This document shows positions 30,950 through 39,437 of a DNA stretch of 64,000 nt, one piece after another. The DNA lies in contig NZ_PKLZ01000001.1 in the NCBI RefSeq assembly GCF_002868715.1, positions 372,001-436,000 on the forward strand, read 5' to 3'. Every line of letters starts with the position of its first letter. The first letter of the stretch is position 1. The notes below the pieces were generated by a model that saw only the letters and a list, made by a program, of their open reading frames with translations, was not told where the DNA came from and made no database searches. Both the position numbers and the translations under genes were made by a program. The DNA comes from Kineobactrum sediminis (lineage in GTDB: Bacteria > Pseudomonadota > Gammaproteobacteria > Pseudomonadales > Halieaceae).

Positions 30950-33097
30950 TCATCGGCTCCCACCCTGCCGGGGCAGCAACCGCTGGAACGGCGGCAGGGA
31001 ATCCAGTATCGCCTGGCCGTAGCGACGGGTAACAATGCGGCGATCCATCAGGGTTACCCGGCCACTATCCTGCTCGGTACGCAGCAGGCGCCCACTGGCC
31101 TGTACCAGGCGCAGGGCGGCGTCGGGAACACTGATCTCCATGAATGCATTGCGTCCCTGGGACTCAACCCACTCGGCCAGGCCCGCTTCAATCGGGCTGT
31201 CGGGCACTGCGAACGGTATCTTTGCGATGACCACATGGCGGCAGTAATCACCGGGCAGGTCCACGCCCTCGGCAAAGCTTGCGAGACCAAAAATGATGCT
31301 ACCACGGCCCGCGTCAATTGCTTCGCGGTGCTGGCGGAGAATTTCCTGCTTGCTGCCGTCCCCCTGGATCAGGATTAGCTCACCCAGGGCATCGCGCAGG
31401 CCCTGGTACACCTCCTGCATTTGCCGCCGGGAGGAAAACAGCACCAGGCTGGCTTCAGTGTGGTCCAGCAATTGCGGCAACTGCGCTACCAGTTCCGCCG
31501 TGTGGGCCTCGGCGTCACCCGGGTCACAGGACATCGCGGGCACCTGCAGCGTAGCCCGGGAATAATCAAAGGGACTGGTAACAACCTTGAAATTCGCCTC
31601 CCGGGGTACACCGGAGTGCAGGATGAAGCGCTCAAAGGAGTTCAGTGCGGTTACCGTCGCCGAGGTAATCACCACCCCTGCTGCCCGGGACCACAAAAAC
31701 TCCTGCAGGATATCCGCAGCCAGGATCGGGCTGCAGCGCAGGTCAAACCCGAACTGGCCACCGCCATCGAGGAGGGTAATCCAGCGCGCCTTGGGCGGCA
31801 CTTCTCCTTCACCGGTGACTGCATACTCCAGCCATAGCGCCAGGGTCGCCTCGGCGCGACCCAGCAGACCACCTAACGTGAGGTGCCAGGTTTCCAGCTC
31901 ACTCTTGTCAATGCCGACATCGTCTTCCTCCAGTGCCTCTTCCAGCCGCTTCTCCACCCGTCCGAGCCCGCCGGTCAACTGCTGAAACTGGGCTACCAGG
32001 CCGGTCGCCAAAGGTTGCAGCGACGGCGGCACCAGACCATGGGCAAAACGTAATTGCTGATCGTCGCCCCGCCCGCTGCCCGGTGGTCGTTCGGCAAACA
32101 GGGTGGCGACCGCCTGCTCAGCTACCTGCAGGGCTGCCTGGGTTTCATCCATGATCCCGGGCAGGGACTCCAGCGTTCGCCGCAGCTCCGTAAGCGGCGC
32201 CAGGGCCGGGGCCGCCTGGGCCAGCAGCTTACGGCTCTCCTGCAGCCACTGGCCCGTAGTATGCAGGCGACAAAAGCTGGAGAAATGCGACAGCGCCTTG
32301 TCGGGCAGATGATGGCCCTCGTCAAAAATATAGATGCTGTCTTCCGGGGCGGACAGAATGGCCCCGCCACCCAGGGCGAGGTCTGCGAGTACCAGGTCGT
32401 GATTGGCCACAATGACGTCGGCGTATTGCAGCTCATCCCGGGCACGAAAAAAACTGCACTGGGCGATGTTCGGGCAGCGCCTGCCGCTGCACTGGCTATG
32501 GTCAGTGGTGGCACCAGCCCAAATCTCCTCCGGCACCTGCCCCGGCCACTGATCGCGATCGCCATCCCACTCACCACGAGCCAACGCTTCCACCATGGAA
32601 CTGTAGACCGGCAGCGCCTCTGCGGCCTGGGGCGCCTGGAATTCATCGGGATACAACGGCAGGATATCGCCGCCACCCGCGCCGGCCAGCAGTCGGTCCA
32701 GTTTGGAGAGGCAGACATAACGACGGCGGCCCTTGGCGAGGGTGTAACTGAACTCAAGGCCACTGTGATGACGGATATCGGGCAAATCCTTGTTAACGAA
32801 TTGTTCCTGCAAAGCGACGGTCGCCGTGGCCACCACCAGCCGTTTGCCCAGGGCCTGCGCCAGGGGAATGGCGGTAACCGCATAGGCAATGGTCTTGCCG
32901 GTACCGGTACCCGCCTCAATAACACACACGGCGGGGGCATCCGGTTTTGCACGGGCAGTGGCGGACGGAATCCGACCCAGGGTATTGGCGATCTCGGCAA
33001 TCATCTGCCGCTGTCCCCAACGCGGGCTCAGGGTCTTCGCCGCGATAATTTTTGCGTAGGCCTGGCGGATCTGTTCCTTAATGTCGTCGCTTAGCAA
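30950..33097 (-). CDS. dinG: ATP-dependent DNA helicase DinG
   Basis: 715 residues, as in E. coli (716). DinG is a 5'-3' superfamily 2 helicase with a [4Fe-4S] cluster and resolves D-loops and R-loops after damage. Motif I EAGTGTGKT is near residues 56-64, four cluster Cys occur (one in YVCLSK, three in CSGRRCPNIAQC), the DEGH box near 254, and motif VI QASGRLLR near 665. The start is a TTG at 33097 without a clear ribosome site, overlapping the acyltransferase gene upstream by 7 bases, which suggests coupled translation. No LexA box was seen. Confidence 0.93.
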   Translation of the reverse strand: MLSDDIKEQIRQAYAKIIAAKTLSPRWGQRQMIAEIANTLGRIPSATARAKPDAPAVCVIEAGTGTGKTIAYAVTAIPLAQALGKRLVVATATVALQEQFVNKDLPDIRHHSGLEFSYTLAKGRRRYVCLSKLDRLLAGAGGGDILPLYPDEFQAPQAAEALPVYSSMVEALARGEWDGDRDQWPGQVPEEIWAGATTDHSQCSGRRCPNIAQCSFFRARDELQYADVIVANHDLVLADLALGGGAILSAPEDSIYIFDEGHHLPDKALSHFSSFCRLHTTGQWLQESRKLLAQAAPALAPLTELRRTLESLPGIMDETQAALQVAEQAVATLFAERPPGSGRGDDQQLRFAHGLVPPSLQPLATGLVAQFQQLTGGLGRVEKRLEEALEEDDVGIDKSELETWHLTLGGLLGRAEATLALWLEYAVTGEGEVPPKARWITLLDGGGQFGFDLRCSPILAADILQEFLWSRAAGVVITSATVTALNSFERFILHSGVPREANFKVVTSPFDYSRATLQVPAMSCDPGDAEAHTAELVAQLPQLLDHTEASLVLFSSRRQMQEVYQGLRDALGELILIQGDGSKQEILRQHREAIDAGRGSIIFGLASFAEGVDLPGDYCRHVVIAKIPFAVPDSPIEAGLAEWVESQGRNAFMEISVPDAALRLVQASGRLLRTEQDSGRVTLMDRRIVTRRYGQAILDSLPPFQRLLPRQGGSR

Positions 33098-34260
33098 GGG
33101 GGCGACATGTCCCCCGCGGTCACCAGCGCAAGTTTGCTGGTGACCGCGTTGGCGTAAATGGCGAGGGCGTAGGGGCGGTATGCCTCGGGCATGGCATGAA
33201 TACGGGCGCTGAAGGCCTCAAACGAGCAGCTGCCCTGCTCCCGATAAAGGGAGTCAGGCACCGGCACTGAATCCCCATTAAGCATCCTGTAGGCATAAAT
33301 ATTGGTAGGATGCAGGCAGTAAAGAGACACAATCTGCCGATCCAGTTCCGCTGCCACCTCGGCGGCGGTATCAAACTCTCCCACAATGGGGGTTCCGAAA
33401 GAGACGTGAACACGACCCTTGGCGCCGTCAATGCCCCGGGCAATGGAGGCGACATCCTCCTGCTCCGCCTTGGCGTAGTGGCCTGTCGTCTCGCGCAGGA
33501 ATACCTCCCTGGCCTTCAGTTCATCGCAGGGATCAAGCTCGTAGGAAATAGACACCGGCACGATATTAAGGCCGTTTATCAACCCGGCCAGGGTCTCCGT
33601 CTGTTTATCCAGGCTCATGCCCAGCATCTTGATGACCGCGGGTTCGGTGCGGTCAATACCGTTCTTGGCACGGCCCTCGCGCTGCGCAATCCAGATTGAA
33701 GCCTGCTCCTGCTGCAGTGAGCTGCGAATATAATTGGCGAGATGCCGCGATGCCGTGAGCAAATCGCGGGGTCGACTCATCGACCGCCGCACAATGAAAC
33801 TCTTGTTGAGGCGCATGAGGTCAGAAACCCAGGGCCGGGTCAGGAGGTTGTCACCAATGGCGATGCGCACGGTTTTATGACCGTCACGGTGCAGCGCATA
33901 ATTGGTCAGGGCCGGGTCCATGACAATATCCCGGTGATTGCTGATGAACAGGTAGGCCCGCGAAGGGTCCAGCGCGTCCAGGCCGGATACGGTAAAGCCC
34001 TCGGTCGTTCTGTCGATCACCTGCTCGAGATAGTGTTTGATCACCATCTGCATGCCATAGACGTTGTCTACGCCGCGCAACTGGCGACGAAGATACCAAC
34101 GCACCGGGGCACGCCATAGCGCTGGAGCCAGCCTGGCTATTCTGCCCAGGCGCAGGCCCGCCAGTGCGTCCAGCAGCCCGCGGTCTGCAAGCAGTCGCGC
34201 CAGAACTTCCGGCACCTCTTCATCGCGATAAGGGCGGATATCGGCAAATGGATCGCTCAA
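33091..34260 (-). CDS. PlsC/PlsB-like glycerophospholipid acyltransferase
   Basis: 389 residues from a TTG at 34260, chosen because TGAGGA lies 8 bases upstream; a GTG at 34290 is the alternative. The acyltransferase core shows ISNHRDIVMDPAL near residue 115, then WIAQREGRAKNG near 203 and IVPVSISYELDPCD near 243. The motif spaces His and Asp by five residues rather than the four of PlsC, a known variant in large uncharacterised acyltransferases. It would acylate a glycerol-phosphate or lysolipid at the inner membrane. It overlaps dinG downstream. Confidence 0.78.
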   Translation of the reverse strand: MSDPFADIRPYRDEEVPEVLARLLADRGLLDALAGLRLGRIARLAPALWRAPVRWYLRRQLRGVDNVYGMQMVIKHYLEQVIDRTTEGFTVSGLDALDPSRAYLFISNHRDIVMDPALTNYALHRDGHKTVRIAIGDNLLTRPWVSDLMRLNKSFIVRRSMSRPRDLLTASRHLANYIRSSLQQEQASIWIAQREGRAKNGIDRTEPAVIKMLGMSLDKQTETLAGLINGLNIVPVSISYELDPCDELKAREVFLRETTGHYAKAEQEDVASIARGIDGAKGRVHVSFGTPIVGEFDTAAEVAAELDRQIVSLYCLHPTNIYAYRMLNGDSVPVPDSLYREQGSCSFEAFSARIHAMPEAYRPYALAIYANAVTSKLALVTAGDMSPPC

Positions 34261-34290
34261 AAAAAATGTCCTCAACAGCAGCAGCGGCAC

Positions 34291-34670
34291 ACGATACCCA
34301 AATTCCCCTGTGCCGTCATCCGCTCAATCCGGCCACCGAGATGGTCAATTGCGGCTCGTTCACGATTATCAGTTTGGGACTGACCCTGGTGATTTGAGGC
34401 GCAACTTCAGCCCCGGGCATAAATTAACTATTTGTAATCCTGCCCCGACCTTTTCATTAAGCGCTCAAAGAAACCTGTAAATCGCTATAAATCAATGCGT
34501 TAGAAAGAACATGTCTTTTCCGCTCGCGGAACCTGTTACTTATATTCTCAGTTTCTTACCAATCCGTAACTGTTCTACACGCGTAACCACCGAGTAGAAT
34601 CACCTCGCGTGGAGAGATGCCTCAGCATGCTCTACCCATACCCAGTTAATCGCCGTATAAGGAAAGACCC
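34291..34670. other. Long non-coding gap upstream of the small exported-protein gene
   Basis: About 380 bp, noticeably more AT-rich than its surroundings (especially 34420-34600). No gene is visible. A TAGAAT at 34595-34600 could be a -10 for the gene at 34671 but has no good -35. Divergent promoters for the acyltransferase/dinG pair must also lie here. Confidence 0.4.
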
Positions 34671-34943
34671 ATGAAAATCGCCAAAATCGCAGCTGCTTCA
34701 ATCCTGCTGGCCATCTCCGCAAGCAGCTTTGCCGCCAAACCTACCAGCATCGTCTTCCAGGGTGAACAGGAATCCGCTTCCGGTGTCGCGTTCACCGAGT
34801 ACCTGGTGAAATGTTCCAATGGCAAAACCGCTCCGCTCACCGCCTGGGAAAACCGCCGCCAGTGGTGCACCGGGGACGAGCTCAACGATCAGTGTGAACG
34901 GAAGCAGATCAAGGCCGCCAAGGCAGCCTGCAAGGCAGTCTGA
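34671..34943 (+). CDS. Small exported protein with four cysteines, unknown function
   Basis: 90 residues with a clear ribosome site AAGGA at 34659-34663, seven bases before the ATG. Residues 1-21 form a signal peptide (MKIAKIAAASILLAISASS, cleavage near SFA-A). The mature chain of about 69 residues has Cys at 48, 66, 75 and 87, suitable for two disulfides, and a lysine-rich C-terminus (KQIKAAKAACKAV). I do not recognise the family. It is a stand-alone gene, convergent with the phosphatase gene whose stop is 3 bp away. Confidence 0.75.
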   Translation: MKIAKIAAASILLAISASSFAAKPTSIVFQGEQESASGVAFTEYLVKCSNGKTAPLTAWENRRQWCTGDELNDQCERKQIKAAKAACKAV

Positions 34944-34945
34944 CT

Positions 34946-35941
34946 TTACGCCAGGTAGCGCCGACGCAGTTCTTCGCGTTCGGCGCTACCGATCCCCAGC
35001 TTATCCGCCAGGTAGTGATCGACTTCGCCATACTCTTCTATAGCCGCAAGCGCCCTGGCCAGGTAGGCCTCGTGCACTTCCAGCATCGGTAATACCGCTT
35101 CCTCGGCGACACCTTCCAGGCCGTACTTCACCCGCAACCGGGCCACTTCATCCTGTGGATGGTAAAAACGCCTGGTCAGCATATAGTCCTTCATGACCTG
35201 CTCCACCGGCACCCCCAACACCAGCAACATCAGCGCGGCGGCAAAACCGGTGCGGTCCTTGCCTGCAGCACAGTGCACCAGGAAGCGGGCATCAGGCTTT
35301 GCCAGGATTTCGCGGAACATGCGCGCATAGGTGTCGGTCTGGGACTCGACAAAATCACGATTGATATCCACCATGAAATCAAACATGGTCTGTGTACCGC
35401 CGAGGTTAAGACCTCCGGGAGCCAGTGCCGCCCGATTGCTGCCCGGCGTAATAGGCAAACTGACCACCTGTGGCGGGCGGGTCTCCGGCAGGCGGCTGGG
35501 GCTGGCCTGCTGCTCGTCCTCGCGCCGGAAATCACAGATCAGGTCGAGCTCCAGGCTCGCAAGCAGCGCCAGGTCCTGCTCGGTCAGGCCCGACAACTGC
35601 CCCGAGCGATACAGGTAACCCCATTTCACCTGGCGGCCATCAGCAGTGCGATATCCGCCAAAGTCGCGGAAATTGGGTGTGCCCTGCATGCCCAGTTTGC
35701 GCTCACTGGCAACCACCTCGTTGCCGTGCTGGTCACTCAAACGAAAATAGTGGCGATTACCCACCGGTAAACCGATGAAGCGGGCCCTGGCTTCCGTCTC
35801 CTCATAGTGAGCACTCACACCACCCGCACTGCCCAGCGGCTCGACAGATACCCTGGTGTCTGGATGGCTGGCTTCCCATTCAACGTGGTAGTCACCTGCA
35901 GCGGCGCGCCAGATATGGACGGCGTCGGTCATTAAGGGCAT
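34946..35941 (-). CDS. Tyrosine-protein phosphatase (Y_phosphatase3-like)
   Basis: 331 residues from the ATG at 35941 (another ATG 9 bases later is possible). An N-terminal beta-rich region of about 85 residues precedes the phosphatase domain, which opens with GTPNFRDFGGYRTADGRQVKWGYLYRSGQLSGLT near residues 85-120, the family signature. The catalytic P-loop is HCAAGKDRTG near 228-237 (Cys and Arg of CX5R). Such enzymes dephosphorylate tyrosine or lipid phosphates. A tetR gene ends 10 bp upstream, so TetR probably controls this enzyme. Confidence 0.86.
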   Translation of the reverse strand: MPLMTDAVHIWRAAAGDYHVEWEASHPDTRVSVEPLGSAGGVSAHYEETEARARFIGLPVGNRHYFRLSDQHGNEVVASERKLGMQGTPNFRDFGGYRTADGRQVKWGYLYRSGQLSGLTEQDLALLASLELDLICDFRREDEQQASPSRLPETRPPQVVSLPITPGSNRAALAPGGLNLGGTQTMFDFMVDINRDFVESQTDTYARMFREILAKPDARFLVHCAAGKDRTGFAAALMLLVLGVPVEQVMKDYMLTRRFYHPQDEVARLRVKYGLEGVAEEAVLPMLEVHEAYLARALAAIEEYGEVDHYLADKLGIGSAEREELRRRYLA

Positions 35942-35951
35942 ATTCGGTTCT

Positions 35952-36611
35952 CTATAGCGTAGATGGTGTGGACGGTGCGGCACCGGCGTGAGCCAGTACC
36001 GCCTGTAATACTGTCTTGACCAGGGCCAGCTGCCGTTCCAGGGCCTCGTCACTGAACGGGTCCTGCCCCAGCAGGTCACGATACATGGGCGCCATGGTCA
36101 CATAGGACATCACCAGGTTGTTAAATGCCATCACCGCCCAGGGCTGCAGGCCCGCCTGCTCCAGTGCACGCAACCCGGGCTGTGCCAACCCCTCGTCAGT
36201 ATGGAACATGGGCTGGAAGAAACGTTCAATCAAATCATTGGTGCCAGGGCCACCCGATAGCGCGGCGTGTTGCAGCAGCCGCGCCAGATTGGGGTTGGCA
36301 TGGTGTTTGCGGACGATGGTCTCCAGCCACACCTGCAGGCGCTCGACGCTTATCGGCGCCTGGTGCAATTCATTCATGGGAGCCGCGAACTCGTCCAGCA
36401 ACCGCTCCAGTACCGCGCGATACAGCGCCTCCTTGTTACGAAAGTGGTTGTAAAGGCTGGGCGAACGAATACCGACCCGCGCCGACACATCGCCCAGCGA
36501 CGTACCCTTGTAGCCTTTTTCAGCAAACAGGTCTTCCGCCGCATCCAGAATACGTTGCGGAGTGCCGGGTGTAGCTTGGTGGGCGGGAAGGGACATTAAT
36601 GGGGGGTCCAT
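35952..36611 (-). CDS. TetR-family transcriptional regulator
   Basis: Up to 219 residues; an internal ATG at 36596 is an equal candidate start. The N-terminal HTH reads ILDAAEDLFAEKGYKGTSLGDVSARVGIRSPSLYNHFRNKEALYRAVLE at about residues 21-69, fully typical of TetR. The C-terminal ligand domain is mainly helical and unassigned. It is the first gene of a two-gene unit with the tyrosine phosphatase. Confidence 0.87.
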   Translation of the reverse strand: MDPPLMSLPAHQATPGTPQRILDAAEDLFAEKGYKGTSLGDVSARVGIRSPSLYNHFRNKEALYRAVLERLLDEFAAPMNELHQAPISVERLQVWLETIVRKHHANPNLARLLQHAALSGGPGTNDLIERFFQPMFHTDEGLAQPGLRALEQAGLQPWAVMAFNNLVMSYVTMAPMYRDLLGQDPFSDEALERQLALVKTVLQAVLAHAGAAPSTPSTL

Positions 36612-36678
36612 GGGGTAGGAATAGACTCAGACGGCAGTATACCTCAAGGGGAAAGAATGCTGAATGGCGCTTATCCTG

Positions 36679-37728
36679 TCACTGCGCCAGAAAAGCTCTC
36701 ACCACCTCAGCGGCATGATCCACACCCGCCGCATCGACATCGAGGTGCGTCACAAAACGCAGGCGATACAGGCCCGATGCCAGCACACCATGGGCCTTCA
36801 GGTAAGGAATCAGCTCCGCGGCCCGCGCGCGGGCAGGCCCAACCAGGTCAACGAAGACAATGTTGGTCTGGGGCGCTTCCACCTGCACGCCGGAAATACC
36901 GCCCAGGCCCTCGGCCAGTCGCTGCGCCAATGCGTGGTCTTCAGCCAGGCGGTTAACATGATGCTCCAGCGCATAAGAGCCTGCGGCGGCGAGGAATCCG
37001 GCCTGACGCATGCCACCACCGGCCATTTTACGTATGCGCACGGCACGATCTATCACAGCACGACTGGCGCACAGCACGGACCCCACCGGCGCACCGAGGC
37101 CCTTACTCAGGCAGACCGAGACACTATCAAAGCAGTCGGCAATACGCCGCGCCTCGACATAGGCGTCCGAGCCGTTGAGCTGTGCCTGCCGGACCGCCGC
37201 ATTAAACAAGCGCGCTCCGTCCAGATGCCGTGACAGGCCGCGGGACGCCGCCAGCGCGGTGGCCTGCTGGATGAATTCAAAGGGTAGCAATTTGCCACCC
37301 CAGGTATTCTCCAGAGCCAGCAATCGTGTCACAGCAAAATGGGGGTCGTCGGGCTTGATTGCGGCCTCGATATCGTCGAGCGCAAAACTGCCATCCGGTC
37401 TATGCTCCAGCGGCTGCGGCTGGACGCTGCCGAATACCGCCGCATTGCCTCCCTCCCAGCGGTAGCAATGAGCCATTTGCCCGACAATATATTCTTCGCC
37501 TCGCTGGCAGTGGCTGAGTATCGCGCACAGGTTGCCCTGCGTGCCTGTTGGCACAAACAATGCCGCCTCAAAACCCAGCATGTGGGCCAGTTGCTGCTGC
37601 AGGGCATTCACACTGGGATCGTCGCCATAGACATCGTCGCCCAAGGGTGCCGCCATCATTGCCTCGCGCATCTGCGGTGTCGGGCGGGTCACGGTGTCAC
37701 TGCGCAGATCCACGGTTGCTGTCGTCAT
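36679..37728 (-). CDS. ltaE: Low-specificity L-threonine aldolase
   Basis: 349 residues, PLP fold type I. It cleaves L-threonine/allo-threonine to glycine and acetaldehyde. Family marks: DLRSDTVTRPTPQMREAM at residues 7-24, GDDVYGDDPSVNALQ near 30-44, H-LDGARLFNA near 168 (cofactor Asp and Arg), and the PLP lysine in SVCLSKGLGAPVGS near residue 209. Length fits the family. It is divergent from the MAPEG gene, with about 100 bp between starts. Confidence 0.94.
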   Translation of the reverse strand: MTTATVDLRSDTVTRPTPQMREAMMAAPLGDDVYGDDPSVNALQQQLAHMLGFEAALFVPTGTQGNLCAILSHCQRGEEYIVGQMAHCYRWEGGNAAVFGSVQPQPLEHRPDGSFALDDIEAAIKPDDPHFAVTRLLALENTWGGKLLPFEFIQQATALAASRGLSRHLDGARLFNAAVRQAQLNGSDAYVEARRIADCFDSVSVCLSKGLGAPVGSVLCASRAVIDRAVRIRKMAGGGMRQAGFLAAAGSYALEHHVNRLAEDHALAQRLAEGLGGISGVQVEAPQTNIVFVDLVGPARARAAELIPYLKAHGVLASGLYRLRFVTHLDVDAAGVDHAAEVVRAFLAQ

Positions 37729-37746
37729 GTTCGGTCCTCAGAGGGG

Positions 37747-37775
37747 TTGGTAACACAAGGCTAACGCGGTATTGT
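37747..37775 (+). promoter_or_regulatory. Promoter for the MAPEG gene
   Basis: TTGGTA (37747-37752) and TATTGT (37770-37775) are spaced by 17 bp, each matching the sigma70 hexamer at four of six positions. The start would be near 37782, leaving a 48-base leader with AACAAGGA before the ATG. Confidence 0.45.
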
Positions 37776-37829
37776 TTAAATCGGTACGACAAAAACATAA
37801 CCGCAGCAACAATAACAAGGAATGACACC

Positions 37830-38222
37830 ATGACACCTCTGCTGAATCTCGTGATCTACATGACCCTGCTGACCTTCGCCGCCATTATGCTCGGTGCCGT
37901 GCTGCGCAATCGGGAGTGGACGCCGGAGGGTATGAAAGCCGGCCTCAGCAATCGCGACAATTTGCCCGAACCCACGCCACTGGGCGGTCGCGCCGAACGT
38001 GCCGCCGCCAATACCCGGGAAGGTTTTTTGCTGTTTGTGCCCTTGGCACTGGTCGCGCATGCCGCCGGCGCGGGAGAAGAAGTGCTGCTCGGCGCACAGA
38101 TCTTCTTCTGGGCCCGGATCGTCTACCTGCCGGTCTACCTTGTCGGTATCACTTATGTGCGCAGCCTGATCTGGGGCGTAGGCGTGTTCGGTCTGGCGCT
38201 AATGCTGCTGGCGCTGCTTTAA
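37830..38222 (+). CDS. MAPEG family membrane protein
   Basis: 130 residues from the ATG at 37830, preceded by an AAGGA. Four membrane helices are visible. The loop after the first has NREWTPEGMKAGLSNRDNLPEPTPLGGRAERAAANTREGFLLFVPL, with the conserved R-x-x-R-A-x-x-N-x-x-E of MAPEG proteins (eicosanoid and glutathione metabolism superfamily). The bacterial role is usually unknown; glutathione-dependent detoxification is inferred for relatives. Its stop overlaps the stop of the convergent araC gene (TTTAAA). Confidence 0.88.
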   Translation: MTPLLNLVIYMTLLTFAAIMLGAVLRNREWTPEGMKAGLSNRDNLPEPTPLGGRAERAAANTREGFLLFVPLALVAHAAGAGEEVLLGAQIFFWARIVYLPVYLVGITYVRSLIWGVGVFGLALMLLALL

Positions 38223-39325
38223 ACTGACCCTGGCGGGGCCGGTTGTCTGCGGTCTCGCCACACCTGGGGCGTCAGCCCGGTCCAGTCGGCGAATGCGCGA
38301 CGGAAGGAACGGGCGTCGCTAAAACCCAGCCGCCCGGCGATATCGTCAATCTTTATGCCATCCTCCTGGCACAGTAATTCAGTAGCCCGGCGCAGCCGCT
38401 GCAGCCGTTTTATCGCAGCGTAGCTGGTACCTTCCTGCGTTAAGCGCCGATGGAAGGTGGCGGGGCTGGTATTGAAGAAACCGGCGATCTGCTCCAGGCT
38501 GGGAATGCGCTCATTCCGCACCAGCTGGGTATCAATGATATTGGCCACGGTGTCGCTGAATTGCCAGTGACCACCCGGATCGAACATCTGGTCAAAGGGT
38601 AATACGCTCAGCACCTCTTCCAGCGCGGCCGGCCCGCGCACCACTGGCCTGTCCAGCACGCGGGCGGGAAAACTGAAACTGTTATCACCCTGGTCAAACG
38701 CTATCGGCTGCTGGAAAACGCGCTCCAGTAACTGCCGGTCCATCACTTCCGTCTCCAGCACACGGTAGCCACTAACCGGGATGTTTTCGCCAATCAACCA
38801 GGAAAACAGCCGTCGGTAGAAGGCCAGCCCGAACAGGTCCGTAAGCAGCGCACTCACACTGGTGTTAACGCGCTGCGTAGTCATGTGAAAGTGCGCCGTC
38901 TCCGCCTGCACCCGCAGGGACAGCACTGCGCCACGCCCACCCAGCATGGCGCAAAAGCGGCCTGCGCGCTCAATCACGCCGCGCAGCGTGCTACAGCTGA
39001 TCACGCAAAAGCACAGCATATCCACCTCATCCTTGCGCATCGGAGGCAGGTTGCCCTCACGGTTGGCACGCTCGGACAGGGCGGTTATGCACTCCTGGTA
39101 AAGGGCTAATGAGTCGCTGTAAGTACTGCCTGCCGGTAGGGGCTGGGCTGCCGCCGTCGAAAGTGCACCTCCGTGCAGTTGCCGGCTACTACCAGTACCC
39201 GCTGCATATTCCGCCAGCAAGGCATCCACAAACTCTCGCAATACCGGTGCCGGGGCGGCCGTAATCGTTGCCCGTGGTGCGGCGGCGCTGGCTGCGGCCA
39301 GAGGCGACTGACTCTTCTTGTGCAA
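38219..39325 (-). CDS. AraC-family regulator (OruR/MmsR-like effector domain)
   Basis: 368 residues from a TTG at 39325 with GGGGA at a suitable distance. The N-terminal Ala-rich leader is followed by an AraC-type arabinose-binding-3-like sensor domain. The C-terminal HTH pair reads PSLEQIAGFFNTSPATFHRRLTQEGTSYAAIKRLQR and KIDDIAGRLGFSDARSFRRAFADWTGLTPQVWR, near residues 280-355. Such regulators control amino acid, phenylpropanoid or fatty-acid catabolism. It is divergent from the DegT-family gene (112 bp), a natural target. Confidence 0.87.
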   Translation of the reverse strand: MHKKSQSPLAAASAAAPRATITAAPAPVLREFVDALLAEYAAGTGSSRQLHGGALSTAAAQPLPAGSTYSDSLALYQECITALSERANREGNLPPMRKDEVDMLCFCVISCSTLRGVIERAGRFCAMLGGRGAVLSLRVQAETAHFHMTTQRVNTSVSALLTDLFGLAFYRRLFSWLIGENIPVSGYRVLETEVMDRQLLERVFQQPIAFDQGDNSFSFPARVLDRPVVRGPAALEEVLSVLPFDQMFDPGGHWQFSDTVANIIDTQLVRNERIPSLEQIAGFFNTSPATFHRRLTQEGTSYAAIKRLQRLRRATELLCQEDGIKIDDIAGRLGFSDARSFRRAFADWTGLTPQVWRDRRQPAPPGSV

Positions 39326-39437
39326 AACAATGTCCCCCTACTGCCGGGTTTGGTCCTCGCCCGGTGCCGACTACTTTCCTACACTGGATCAATGGCACGT
39401 GTGCCTCCCATCCTAACCTGCGAAAGGGCCGATAACC

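Noticed and set aside
32054-33094. 346-codon open frame on the plus strand opposite dinG
   Set aside because: Shadow of the dinG coding frame; no recognisable domain or ribosome site.
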